Source: Chromatiales bacterium
GTDB lineage: Bacteria; Pseudomonadota; Gammaproteobacteria; Chromatiales; Chromatiaceae
DNA length: 64,000 bases
NCBI GenBank assembly: GCA_028280505.1
Contig: JANQLO010000047.1
Location: forward strand, 1-64,000
Reading direction: 5' to 3'
Under the pieces are notes generated by a model. It made no database searches. It saw only the letters and a program-made list of their open reading frames with translations, and had not been told where the DNA came from. The position numbers were made by a program, and so were the translations under genes. Shown here one piece after another: positions 27,632 through 36,419 of the stretch. Every line of letters starts with the position of its first letter. Position 1 is the first letter of the stretch.

Positions 27632-28147
27632 TCAGAAACCTTCGGTCGAGGTGAACAGCCCGACCCGAAGGTCTTTGGCCGTGTAGATTTCGCGACCGTC
27701 GACTTCCATACGGCCGTCGGCGATGCCCAGCACCAGCTTGCGCGTGATGACCCGTTTCATATCCAGAAAGTAGGTTACCCGCTTGGCGCTTGGCAGCACC
27801 TGACCGGTGAATTTGACTTCGCCGACGCCGAGCGCACGACCATGTCCCGGATTACCCAGCCAGGCGAGAAAGAAGCCGACCGATTGCCACATGGCGTCCA
27901 GTCCGAGACAGCCGGGCATCACCGGATCGCCCGGAAAGTGGCATTCGAAGAACCAGAGATCGGGCCGGATATCGAGTTCGGCGATGATTTCGCCTTTGTC
28001 GTACTTGCCGCCGCTGTCGGCGATGCGGGTGACGCGGTCCATCATCAGCATATTGGGAACAGGCAACTGGGCGTTGCCAGGGCCGAACATTTCGCCGTAG
28101 CCACATTTGAGCAGGTCGTCCCGCTCGAAAGAATCCACTTTGCTCAT
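27632..28147 (-). CDS. fabA: 3-hydroxydecanoyl-ACP dehydratase/isomerase FabA
   Basis: FabA dehydrates 3-hydroxydecanoyl-ACP and isomerises the product to cis-3-decenoyl-ACP, the branch point to unsaturated fatty acids. The 171-residue protein has the catalytic His70 in [16 protein letters not shown] and Asp84 in GLDAMW, at the E. coli positions. The partner gene fabB is usually adjacent but is absent here. The start at 28147 is set by the family; an upstream ATG frame adds 20 unrelated residues. Confidence 0.95.
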   Translation of the reverse strand: MSKVDSFERDDLLKCGYGEMFGPGNAQLPVPNMLMMDRVTRIADSGGKYDKGEIIAELDIRPDLWFFECHFPGDPVMPGCLGLDAMWQSVGFFLAWLGNPGHGRALGVGEVKFTGQVLPSAKRVTYFLDMKRVITRKLVLGIADGRMEVDGREIYTAKDLRVGLFTSTEGF

Positions 28148-28485
28148 GAAATCACGTCCGTAACTTGCGAAGCGGGCGAGTTTCCGGGCTGTCGCATGGG
28201 TTGTCAACTTGACGGGGCATACCGGGCAGCAGGCTCAAGTCCTTCTACCCACAGTCGCTAACATCCTGAGTCATTAAGTTCGTTATGCCGTAGCATAGGT
28301 GGATGAGCGCGTGGCTGATGGCGATCGTGTGGCACCAGCCGCCGCGACACGTGAGCCGACAGCAACGCTTTGACTTGTGAATACAACGAACCTCTGACTC
28401 GGATACCAGTATCACAAGGATTGGTCTGTGCCGGCGGTTTCCAGGCGTGGGGAGCCAGCCGTTGGCGGCACAAGGAGGACCCGGC
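28148..28485. other. Intergenic region between fabA and histidine kinase
   Basis: The stretch of 338 bases is non-coding by eye; both promoters of the divergent genes should lie here. The pair CGTGT (28326-28330) and ACACG (28348-28352) can form a loose hairpin. The kinase ribosome-binding site AAGGAGGAC ends eight bases before its ATG. No tRNA or riboswitch pattern was seen. Confidence 0.4.
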
Positions 28486-29841
28486 ATGTCCGATGCAAAA
28501 TCCGACGCTACCCTTGCTGAACGGGAACTCGACTCGTTGAAGTCGCTGCTGGCGGAGGTTGCCGGTCTGCGACGACGCGTGGGCGAACTCACGCGCGGGG
28601 GGCACGACCTGATCAATACCCAGGCGCGCCTGGAATCGCTGTTGCATCGTGCGACGGATGCGATTATCCAGTTCGAACCCGACGGCACCATCAGCGGTTT
28701 CAATCGCACCGCCGAACGGGTATTCGGTTATCCGCAGGGGACGATGAGCGGGCAAACCGGTGATTGTCTTTTCAATGTGCCGCCACGTTTCGTGGGCGAT
28801 GTGCCGGCCTACCTGCTCGATTATTCGCGAAATACGCCGCGTCAGTACGATCAGCCGCTGATCGGCGTCCGCAACGACGGCACGCAAATATTGCTAGAGG
28901 TCTCGGTAGCCGAAGTTGCAGCGAATACCCCGTTGCTTTTCGACGACATTGGCGGAAAGGGCAACATAGGTGGGGAAGTCGGTCGGGCGTTTTTGTGCAT
29001 ATTGCGCGATATCACCGAACGCAAGCGAATCGATGATGAACTGCGATTACATCGCCAGCATCTGGAGCAACTGGTTGCCGAGCAGATACGCGAGATTCGC
29101 ACGGCAAAGGAGGAGGCGGAGTACGCCAACCGTGCGAAATCGGAGTTTTTAGCCAAGATCAGCCATGAATTGAGAACGCCGATGCATGCGATCCTCAGTT
29201 ACTCGGAAGTCGGTCTGAAAAAGTCCGATACGGCCCCGCCGGAAAAGCTCGCCCAGTATTTCAGCCGCATCAATATCGCCGGCTCCCGCTTGCTCGACAT
29301 GATCGACGGACTGCTCGAACTCGCTAAGGTAGAGGCCGGTCACGAGATATATGATATGCAGGTCAACGACCTGCATGAGGTGATTACATCGATCGCCCGT
29401 GAATACGAGGCACTCGCGGAACGTCACGGCGTATCCTTGATATTGAACCTGCGGCTGACCGACTCCGGGATGATCATGGACGGTCGGCGCATGGAGCAGG
29501 TGATCCGGAACCTGATCTCCAATGCGTTCAGGTTTTCGCCGCCGGGCGGCCGTGTGGTACTCACCACCGATGCGACTGTGTTACGCGATGGGGACGGCCC
29601 GGTCGACGCGGTGCGGGTGACGGTATGTGATCAGGGTGACGGCATACCCGAAGACGAACTCGATCGGGTGTTCGACAAGTTCGTGCAGGGCAGTCGCAAT
29701 CAAGATGGCGGCCAAGGCACGGGGCTCGGTCTGGCTATCTCGCGCGAGATCGTGCAGGCGCATCGTGGTCGGATCACCGCGACCAATGTGCCGGGCGGCG
29801 GTGCCTGCTTCGAGCTTGTGTTTCCCCGCGATGCCGGATGA
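28486..29841 (+). CDS. PAS-domain sensor histidine kinase
   Basis: The 451-residue kinase has an N-terminal coiled coil (residues 10-55), one PAS domain (about 50-175) with the YPQGTMSGQ and DITERKR border, an HisKA domain with the phospho-accepting His227 in ISHELRTPMHAI, and an HATPase_c domain with N, G1 (DQGDGIPEDE) and G2 (GQGTGLGLAI) boxes. There is no membrane segment, so it senses a cytoplasmic signal. The start ATG follows AAGGAGGAC. The next gene, 98 bases downstream, is a response regulator; together they form a probable two-component pair. Confidence 0.93.
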   Translation: MSDAKSDATLAERELDSLKSLLAEVAGLRRRVGELTRGGHDLINTQARLESLLHRATDAIIQFEPDGTISGFNRTAERVFGYPQGTMSGQTGDCLFNVPPRFVGDVPAYLLDYSRNTPRQYDQPLIGVRNDGTQILLEVSVAEVAANTPLLFDDIGGKGNIGGEVGRAFLCILRDITERKRIDDELRLHRQHLEQLVAEQIREIRTAKEEAEYANRAKSEFLAKISHELRTPMHAILSYSEVGLKKSDTAPPEKLAQYFSRINIAGSRLLDMIDGLLELAKVEAGHEIYDMQVNDLHEVITSIAREYEALAERHGVSLILNLRLTDSGMIMDGRRMEQVIRNLISNAFRFSPPGGRVVLTTDATVLRDGDGPVDAVRVTVCDQGDGIPEDELDRVFDKFVQGSRNQDGGQGTGLGLAISREIVQAHRGRITATNVPGGGACFELVFPRDAG

Positions 29842-29939
29842 ACTCGGCGCTGTGACGGTCGGGTAATGTCTGTGTCCTTCACTCAAGGTGACCGGGCTGG
29901 CGCCGTTAGTCACAACAATGCAGATTCTCCCGTCCGCCG

Positions 29940-30845
29940 ATGACCGAACTCACACCGACGCTGTTGCTGGTTGACGACGAGCCGTTCAATATCGAGATCC
30001 TGATCGAATACTTGGAGCATTCCGGGTATTCGTTCGATACCGCCGAAGACGGAACCCGCGCGTGGGAAAAACTCCAGGCCGATCCGGAACGCTACGATGT
30101 GGTGCTGCTCGATCGCATGATGAACGGGTTGAGCGGTATGGATGTTCTGGCACGCATGAAGCAGCATCCGGTGCTGTGCAGTGTACCGGTTATCCTCCAG
30201 ACGGCGCTGGCCGCGCGCGAGCAGGTGCTCGAAGGATTGCGGGCGGGAGCCTACCACTATCTGAGTAAGCCCTTCGATCAGGAAATGCTGTTGAGCGTCG
30301 CCGCTACAGCGGTCGAGGACCGGATGCGTTTTCGCCGGGTCCGGGAGGCCAGCAGCGCGGCCGGCCGTAGCCTGGCGTTGCTGCGTTCCGCGACCTTCCG
30401 TTTCAAAACAATTCACGAGGCACGTGACCTGGCCGGCGTGTTGGCCAACGCCTGCCCCGATCCCAATCGAGCGGTTATCGGGTTGGCCGAACTGCTGTTG
30501 AACGCGGTTGAGCACGGCAACCTCGGTATCGATTATGAAGAAAAAAGCCGTCTGCGCAGCGTCGGTGGCTGGGACGAGGAAATCGAAAGGCGCTTGGCCG
30601 ATCCGGTTTACGCGGAATGTAAGGTTGAGGTCGATTTCAGCCGTGAAACCGACGTGATCCGAATCCGGATAAGTGACGAAGGCGAGGGTTTTGCATGGCA
30701 GGATTATCTCGATATGGACCCGACGCGTCTGCTGCATTCGCACGGCCGTGGGATCGCCATGTCGCGCCTGATGAGTTTCGATACGGTCGAATACCGCGGT
30801 TGCGGTAACCAGGTCGAGGTGACAATAGAATTGCCGGCCGATTGA
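29940..30845 (+). CDS. Response regulator with RsbW-like ATPase output domain
   Basis: The 301-residue protein has a receiver domain (residues 1-125) with the phosphorylatable Asp58 in VVLLDRMMN and Lys in YLSKPFD. The output half is not a DNA-binding domain but an anti-sigma-factor-type HATPase (about 150-301): N-box LLLNAVEHGN, a GEG-containing loop, and HGRGIAMSRLMSFDTV. Such domains act as protein serine kinases or as scaffolds that sequester a sigma factor or an anti-anti-sigma protein. No STAS partner is near. The output is probably protein-protein, but the partner is unknown. Confidence 0.85.
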   Translation: MTELTPTLLLVDDEPFNIEILIEYLEHSGYSFDTAEDGTRAWEKLQADPERYDVVLLDRMMNGLSGMDVLARMKQHPVLCSVPVILQTALAAREQVLEGLRAGAYHYLSKPFDQEMLLSVAATAVEDRMRFRRVREASSAAGRSLALLRSATFRFKTIHEARDLAGVLANACPDPNRAVIGLAELLLNAVEHGNLGIDYEEKSRLRSVGGWDEEIERRLADPVYAECKVEVDFSRETDVIRIRISDEGEGFAWQDYLDMDPTRLLHSHGRGIAMSRLMSFDTVEYRGCGNQVEVTIELPAD

Positions 30846-30913
30846 GAGGCTTCCGCAACTTTGGGCGTTTGCGTACCCGTTGCCGGAAGTGCTTTTGATT
30901 CCGCCGGCGTTTT

Positions 30914-32644
30914 CTAACCTGCAATCTCGGTGTGGATTCTGGTCGAGATGAAGTCGACGAACCCGGCTAGAGGCATCATCCGGTTTTCACTGTCGCTGCG
31001 TGCGCGGTATTCCACTTCGCCGGCGTTCAAACCGCGTTCGCCGATTACCACGCGATGCGGGATGCCGATCAGTTCCGTATCGGCAAACATCACGCCGGGG
31101 CGGGCATCACGGTCGTCGAACAATACATCGATACCTGCCGCCGTCAGTTCGGCATAGAGTTTTTCGGCGGCTTCACGCACCTTGTCCGACTTTTTCATCT
31201 GCATGGGAATCAATGCGAGTGTGAAAGGCGCGATTGCGCTTGGCCACAGAATGCCCTGCTCGTCGTTGTGCTGTTCGATTGCGGCACCGACGACACGCGA
31301 TACGCCGATGCCATAGCAGCCCATGGTCATGACGACCTGCTTGCCGTTTTCATCCAGCACGTTGGCGTTCATCGCCTCGCTGTACTTTTTGCCGAGTTGG
31401 AAGATATGCCCGACCTCGATGCCGCGTGCAATGGTCAGCTTGCCTTTGCCGTCGGGGCTGGGGTCGCCGTCGACAACGTTGCGGATATCGGCCACCTGCG
31501 GCAGTGCGACGTCACGTCCCCAGTTGATACCGAGGTAGTGCTTACCGTCGACGTTCGCGCCGGCGCTGAAGTCGCTGATCGCGGCGACCGCGCGGTCGAC
31601 GATAAGCGGCAGTTTGAGACCGACCGGGCCGAGTGATCCCGGGCCGGCACCGATAGCGTTGTGGATCTGCGCCTCGCTGGCCATTTCCAAAGGCTCGGCG
31701 ACCTGCGGTAGCTTCTCCGCCTTGATCGCATTGAGTTCATGGTCACCGCGGACCAGGAGTGCGACCAGTTCGCTGCCGCTGTCCTTCGCACCGAGCACGA
31801 TCAGGGTTTTCACGGTTCGCTCGATCGGTTGGGCGAATTGCTCGACCAGCTCGGCGATAGTCTTGGCATTCGGTGTATCCACCAATTCCATCTCGCGAGT
31901 CGGAGCAGCCGTGGTATCCGCCGGCGCCAATGCCTCGGCGAGTTCGACGTTGGCCGCATAATCGCTTTCGGTCGAGAAGGCGATGGCATCCTCGCCGGAT
32001 TCGGCCAATACGTGGAACTCGTGCGAGCCGCTGCCGCCGATACTGCCGGTGTCGGCCGCGACCGGACGGAAGTCCAGACCGCAGCGCTCGAAAATGCGGC
32101 AATAGGTCGAGTGCATCTGTTCATAGGTTCGCTGCAACGAATCCTGGTCGACATGGAAGGAGTACGCGTCCTTCATCAGGAATTCGCGCGCCCGCATGAT
32201 GCCGAAGCGCGGCCGGATTTCGTCGCGGAACTTGGTCTGAATCTGGTAGTAATTCACCGGCAGTTGGCGATAGCTGCGCAGCTCGTTACGCGCCAGATCG
32301 GTAATGATCTCCTCGTGGGTCGGCCCGAAACAGAACTCCCGCTGGTGGCGATCGTTGATGCGCAGCAGTTCGGCGCCGTATTTTTCCCAGCGGCCGGATT
32401 CCTGCCATAACTCGGCCGGTTGTACGGCCGGCATCAGTACTTCCAGTGCGCCGGCGCGGTCCATTTCTTCGCGCACGATGTTCTCGACTTTACGCAATAC
32501 CCGCAGTCCGAGCGGCAGCCAGGTGTACAGGCCGGCCGCGAGCTTGCGAATCAGGCCGGCACGCAGCATCAGCCGGTGGCTGGCGATCTCGGCGTCGGCG
32601 GGAACTTCTTTGAGCGTCTGCAGGGGAAACTGGGAGGTGCGCAT
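30914..32644 (-). CDS. proS: Prolyl-tRNA synthetase
   Basis: ProRS charges tRNA-Pro. The 576-residue protein is the bacterial-type class II enzyme with motif 1 (near residue 60-90), motif 2 ([13 protein letters not shown]...[20 protein letters not shown]) and the editing insertion domain (about 225-405) that removes mischarged alanine, followed by motif 3 ([12 protein letters not shown]) and the anticodon-binding domain at the end. The length agrees with E. coli ProS (572). It is divergent from lapG. Confidence 0.96.
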   Translation of the reverse strand: MRTSQFPLQTLKEVPADAEIASHRLMLRAGLIRKLAAGLYTWLPLGLRVLRKVENIVREEMDRAGALEVLMPAVQPAELWQESGRWEKYGAELLRINDRHQREFCFGPTHEEIITDLARNELRSYRQLPVNYYQIQTKFRDEIRPRFGIMRAREFLMKDAYSFHVDQDSLQRTYEQMHSTYCRIFERCGLDFRPVAADTGSIGGSGSHEFHVLAESGEDAIAFSTESDYAANVELAEALAPADTTAAPTREMELVDTPNAKTIAELVEQFAQPIERTVKTLIVLGAKDSGSELVALLVRGDHELNAIKAEKLPQVAEPLEMASEAQIHNAIGAGPGSLGPVGLKLPLIVDRAVAAISDFSAGANVDGKHYLGINWGRDVALPQVADIRNVVDGDPSPDGKGKLTIARGIEVGHIFQLGKKYSEAMNANVLDENGKQVVMTMGCYGIGVSRVVGAAIEQHNDEQGILWPSAIAPFTLALIPMQMKKSDKVREAAEKLYAELTAAGIDVLFDDRDARPGVMFADTELIGIPHRVVIGERGLNAGEVEYRARSDSENRMMPLAGFVDFISTRIHTEIAG

Positions 32645-32787
32645 GATGGTCCGTGTCCAAAGCTAAGCGCACGATTCTAGCGGTGTGTGCGTCGCAGCGC
32701 CAAGGCATCAAGTTTTGGTTTGTGGTGCCGCCAGTTTTTAGCGACGTGTATACACAGAATTCCCCTTGCTGTTGGCGCCGGTGAGCG

Positions 32788-33480
32788 ATGTCGTCACTTG
32801 CGCTGAATCCCATCGATTTCGCTGCCGCGCGATGCGCCCGGCTGTTGCCGCTGTTTCTGCTTTTGTTGGCCGGCTGGGTTTCGGCTGCCGGCTTGGCGTT
32901 TAGTGACGCGCTGTTCGATTGGATGGAAAAGAATTATGGCGGCGAAGCGCGTCAGCGTGTGGTCGAGTTACAGCAACTGGTCCTCGAGGGTGTGGAACTG
33001 AGCGAGTCGCGCAAGCTCGAGCGGGTCAATGCCTTTTTCAATCGGGTCAGCTACGATTCCGATTATGCTTTGTGGGATCAGAAGGACTATTGGGCCACAC
33101 CGTTCGAGGTGTTGGGGATCAATTCGGCTGATTGCGAAGACTATGCGATATCCAAGTATTTCACCCTGATCAGCATGGGCGTGGCCGAAGAGCGTTTGCG
33201 TATTACCTACGTCAAATCGCTGACTTTGAACGAAGCCCATATGGTGTTGGCCTACTATGAGTCGGCCGACGCCGAACCCTTGATTCTGGACAATCTGACC
33301 AAGGCGATTCGACCGGCCGGTGAGCGTACCGACCTGGTTCCGGTCTACAGCTTCAATGGCGCGGACCTTTGGTTGGCGGTCAATCGTATGGAAGGAAAAA
33401 AAGTTGGCGGTTCGGATCGTCTGTCACGTTGGCAGGCCTATCAATCCAAACTGACGCAGCAAATGGGTGTGGGCCGATGA
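32788..33480 (+). CDS. LapG-type transglutaminase-like cysteine protease
   Basis: LapG-type proteases cut large surface adhesins near their N-terminus when c-di-GMP is low and so trigger biofilm dispersal. The 230-residue protein has a signal-peptide-like N-terminus (residues 17-35) and the catalytic triad Cys116 (NSADCEDYA), His151 (NEAHMVLAYY) and Asp168 (LILDNL); His-to-Asp spacing equals that known for Pseudomonas LapG. The gene is 13 bases before lapD, its known inner-membrane receptor partner. The adhesin itself is not in the window. Confidence 0.93.
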   Translation: MSSLALNPIDFAAARCARLLPLFLLLLAGWVSAAGLAFSDALFDWMEKNYGGEARQRVVELQQLVLEGVELSESRKLERVNAFFNRVSYDSDYALWDQKDYWATPFEVLGINSADCEDYAISKYFTLISMGVAEERLRITYVKSLTLNEAHMVLAYYESADAEPLILDNLTKAIRPAGERTDLVPVYSFNGADLWLAVNRMEGKKVGGSDRLSRWQAYQSKLTQQMGVGR

Positions 33481-33493
33481 GGAACAGGCGGCT

Positions 33494-35449
33494 ATGACTT
33501 TATCGCGGCAATTGATCCTTTTGCTGGTGACGTTGATCGTACTGCTGTTTCTCGGCACGCTCGCGATCAGCGTGTCGGGCACGCGTGACTACCTGGAATC
33601 GCAGCTCGCTTCGCATGCACAAGATGCAGCGACTTCGCTGGGTCTGTCGGCGACCTCGCATGTCAACAGCAACGACGAAGCAATGGTCACGACCATGGTC
33701 AATGCGATGTTTCATCGCGGCGACTATCTGAACATTCGTTTCGAAAAGTTGAGTGGCGAGACCTGGATCGAACGCGACACCGAACTGCGGGTCGACACGG
33801 TACCGGATTGGTTCATTAGCCTTTTCACGCTCGATCCGCCACAGCGCAGTGCGACCATGATGTCGGGCTGGCACCAGGTTGGGCAGGTTGTGGTTACCAG
33901 CCACCCGGGGCTGGCGTATGAAAAGCTATGGTTGACCGCCCGGCGCACGCTGAACCTGTTCTTGATCAGCGTGCTCTTGGTCGTGGCGGTCGGGGTGCTT
34001 GCCCTGCGGGTGATGCTAAAACCGCTAAAAGCGGTCGAACGCCAGGCGGCGGCGATTTGCAATCGTGAATTTGTCGTGGTCGAAGGGCGACCGTTCACGC
34101 TGGAGTTTCGTCGTGTCGTCGAGGCGATGAACCAACTCTCGTCCAAAATCGCCCGGTTGCTGACCGAGTCCGAACAGACGGCCGGTCGGCTACGGCAGCA
34201 GGCCTTCCAGGATCCGGTGACCGGCCTGGCCAACCGGCGCCAGTTCATGGACGTGTTGGCACATCGTATCGACGACCCCGAGTTGGTCGAGTCGAGCGGA
34301 TTGCTGTTGTTGCAACTGCGCGACTTCAAGGCGTTCAACCAGGCGCGTGGTTATGTCGAAGGCGATCAAATGCTGGCGGCGACCGGGGAACTGATCAGCG
34401 AGGTGCTGACCGCTGAACCGCGGGCAACCATTGCCCATCTGTCGGGGGCGGATTTTGCCGTGTTGTTCGAAGGTGTCGATCACGCTCGGCTGTCGCACTG
34501 GGCGCACGAGTTAACGACCCAAATGGCCGGTCTGCACAAGCGCTTCGAGCTGTCGTCACCGGATGTTGCCCACGTCGGCGCCGCGCTTTATGCCGGCCAG
34601 GATTTGAGCGGTTTCCTGTCCACGGCGGATATGGCACTGCGTGAGGCGCAGCGCGCGGGCGCCAATGCTTGGGTGGTGCACGCGGGACAGGCCGATACCG
34701 GGGATGCGAGGCCCGGTGGCGAGTGGCGTAGCCTGATCGAACGGGCGATCGAGACAAAACGGTTCACGCTCTTACGCCAGGCCGTTGTCAGCTGCCCGGG
34801 ACGCGAGTTACTGCACCATGAAGTGTTTTTGCGTATTGCCGACCCTCGGCGCCCCGGCGAGGACATCCCGGCCGGGGTATTCATGCCGATGGCCGAAAGC
34901 GCCGGCCTGGCCCCTCAAGTCGATCGTGCGGTAATCGAACGGGTATTGCAAAGCATGGCGGGCAGCGGTGGGGATGTGTCTTTGCCGGGCAGGGTGGCGG
35001 TAAACCTCAGTCCGCTCAGTCTGGCCGATCGGGACTTTATCGGCTGGTTGAAAAATCGTCTTTTATCTGTGCCGGCGCTCGCCGCCCGTTTGATTGTGGA
35101 GCTTCCGGAATACGGCGCCTCGGCCGATTTGACCCGGCTGCAGGACTGGATCGCACAGTTGGCACCGCTCGGAATCGAGTTCTCTCTCGACCATTTCGGT
35201 AAGGGATTTACCTCTTTCGCCTATTTGCGCAGGCTCAAGGTCCACTATCTGAAGATCGATGGCAGCTTTGTGCGCAACCTCGATCAGCACGAGGATAATC
35301 AGTTCTTCATCAAAAGCGTCGCCGATATTGCACACGGTCTGGATATGCGCGTGGTTGCCGAATCTGTCGAGACCGAGCTCGTTTGGCAGATTCTCCAGGA
35401 TATGGGAGCGGACGCCGGACGCGGCTATTGGCTGGGGCACCCCGAGTAA
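33494..35449 (+). CDS. LapD-type degenerate GGDEF/EAL c-di-GMP receptor
   Basis: LapD binds c-di-GMP with a catalytically dead EAL domain and pulls LapG away from the adhesin. The 651-residue protein has a membrane segment at residues 5-25, a periplasmic region to about 160, a second segment at about 160-180, a HAMP-like linker, a GGDEF domain in which the motif reads SGADF, and an EAL domain in which EAL reads EVF. Both active sites are degenerate, as in LapD of Pseudomonas, so it is a receptor and not an enzyme. The ATG at 33494 gives the start; the frame opens earlier inside lapG. Confidence 0.92.
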   Translation: MTLSRQLILLLVTLIVLLFLGTLAISVSGTRDYLESQLASHAQDAATSLGLSATSHVNSNDEAMVTTMVNAMFHRGDYLNIRFEKLSGETWIERDTELRVDTVPDWFISLFTLDPPQRSATMMSGWHQVGQVVVTSHPGLAYEKLWLTARRTLNLFLISVLLVVAVGVLALRVMLKPLKAVERQAAAICNREFVVVEGRPFTLEFRRVVEAMNQLSSKIARLLTESEQTAGRLRQQAFQDPVTGLANRRQFMDVLAHRIDDPELVESSGLLLLQLRDFKAFNQARGYVEGDQMLAATGELISEVLTAEPRATIAHLSGADFAVLFEGVDHARLSHWAHELTTQMAGLHKRFELSSPDVAHVGAALYAGQDLSGFLSTADMALREAQRAGANAWVVHAGQADTGDARPGGEWRSLIERAIETKRFTLLRQAVVSCPGRELLHHEVFLRIADPRRPGEDIPAGVFMPMAESAGLAPQVDRAVIERVLQSMAGSGGDVSLPGRVAVNLSPLSLADRDFIGWLKNRLLSVPALAARLIVELPEYGASADLTRLQDWIAQLAPLGIEFSLDHFGKGFTSFAYLRRLKVHYLKIDGSFVRNLDQHEDNQFFIKSVADIAHGLDMRVVAESVETELVWQILQDMGADAGRGYWLGHPE

Positions 35450-35827
35450 AACGCGAACTCCGTTTAAAGCAGGCTGCCGGGCCGGGTTTCTCATCACCTT
35501 GGACACATGCGGGCTGTTGTCGCCGGATCGTCCTTGTTCCGGTATCCGTTCGGGCAGGGGGCGTTATCCGACAGCTGCGCGGTGATGTCGGCTTCCAATA
35601 CGGCAATAGGAATTATATTCTCTGACGCGGGATAATCCGCTGCCAAACCGGAAGTTGGCAACAGGCCGATCAGTTGTGTCAGGTTTTTTTTCAGCTTGGT
35701 TGTTGGATTGATTCAATTGGCTGATATGTAAAGAAAAAAATCCTGGTTCGGGATTTGCCTAACAAGTTGATCGGCCTGGGAGTTTCTCCCGGGACGGATA
35801 CAAACGATTACTCTAGGATTTGAGTTC
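35450..35827. other. Intergenic region with a possible sigma-54 promoter
   Basis: No gene is seen in 378 bases. A possible sigma-54 site is listed separately at 35744-35759. Upstream GTGTCAGG (35676-35683) also occurs before the sigma-54 promoter at 57.7 kb. A near-perfect hairpin CCTGGGAG/CTCCCGGG (35775-35793) would form in the 5' leader if the promoter is real. No terminator was seen for lapD. Confidence 0.4.
35744..35759 (+). promoter_or_regulatory. Possible sigma-54 promoter
   Basis: TGGTTCGGGATTTGCC carries GG and GC exactly twelve bases apart, the spacing needed for sigma-54 RNA polymerase. The -12 element (TTGC) is good but the -24 element (TGGTT instead of TGGCA) is only partial. 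It lies 69 bases before the start of the small secreted protein gene. Function is unproven. Confidence 0.45.
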
Positions 35828-36166
35828 ATGGCACCTGCTGGGTTTATTGCCAATCGCCTGTCGGTACCCGTCTTGTCTGGGATGGTCGTATTGATGGTTG
35901 CGTTTTACGCAAGTGCTTCGGACATGCTCGATGAATTTCTGCGCGCCGCCGATGCCGGTAACTGTATCGAGAATGTCACTTTCAACATGATCCGCGAACG
36001 TGGTCCGGCGCATGCCGAGCCGATTGTCATTGCGGCATTGACCGCGTCGGCTCAGCGCGTGAGTCAGCAACGTTCACTGGGTTGTCAGGGCGACATCGCG
36101 GCACAGGCGATCGCCGCCGGTGCCGACCCCGAAAAGGTTTTGGCGGCAACGGCCGCCGGACTTTGA
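35828..36166 (+). CDS. Small secreted protein of unknown function
   Basis: The 112-residue product has an N-terminal hydrophobic segment (residues 15-30) with a cleavage-like SAS. The mature part is acidic to neutral with two cysteines (NCIENVT and LGCQGDI), likely paired in the periplasm, and ends in an Ala-rich helix with DPEKVLAATAAGL. Similar small Cys-pair proteins with a DPxxVxxATAAG end occur in gammaproteobacteria, but no function is known. The gene is preceded by a possible sigma-54 promoter and followed by the Pho regulon. Confidence 0.6.
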   Translation: MAPAGFIANRLSVPVLSGMVVLMVAFYASASDMLDEFLRAADAGNCIENVTFNMIRERGPAHAEPIVIAALTASAQRVSQQRSLGCQGDIAAQAIAAGADPEKVLAATAAGL

Positions 36167-36196
36167 ATATCCACGGGCGCTCAGGATTCGGCATAT

Positions 36197-36224
36197 TTTC
36201 TTGAATGCAGTGAATTGCAAGAAA
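36197..36224. promoter_or_regulatory. Inverted repeat TTTCTTG/CAAGAAA
   Basis: A perfect 7-base inverted repeat with a 14-base spacer lies just after the small secreted protein gene and before the Pho box. It has no GC stem or T-run, so it is unlikely to be a terminator and could be an operator-type site. Its role is unknown. Confidence 0.3.
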
Positions 36225-36289
36225 TACCAAGCGTTTGTAGGAACTTATTACGGCATCTTGTCAGATGTTGCCACACAACCGGGCGCCAA

Positions 36290-36318
36290 CTGACATGAAT
36301 CTGTCATATTGCAGTTAC
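36290..36318 (+). promoter_or_regulatory. Pho box (three direct repeats)
   Basis: Three 7-base repeats lie at 11-base spacing: CTGACAT (36290), CTGTCAT (36301) and CAGTTAC (36312), with 4-base AT-rich spacers. The first two match the PhoB-box consensus CTGTCAT with one mismatch or none; the third is weaker. This is the usual arrangement of PhoB sites in front of pst genes and implies induction under phosphate starvation. The repeats end about 100 bases before the pstS start. Confidence 0.85.
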
Positions 36319-36419
36319 AAAATCCCGGGCGAATTTCAGCAAACGCTGAGATTCGATTCAGCGCAGCCACGGCGAATGCTGGCCGTGACAACGAACCGAT
36401 CCCGCCCATGGAGGCTTTT

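Noticed and set aside
35450-35827. Possible c-di-GMP riboswitch before the small secreted gene
   Set aside because: I looked for the GEMM consensus pairings and did not find them.
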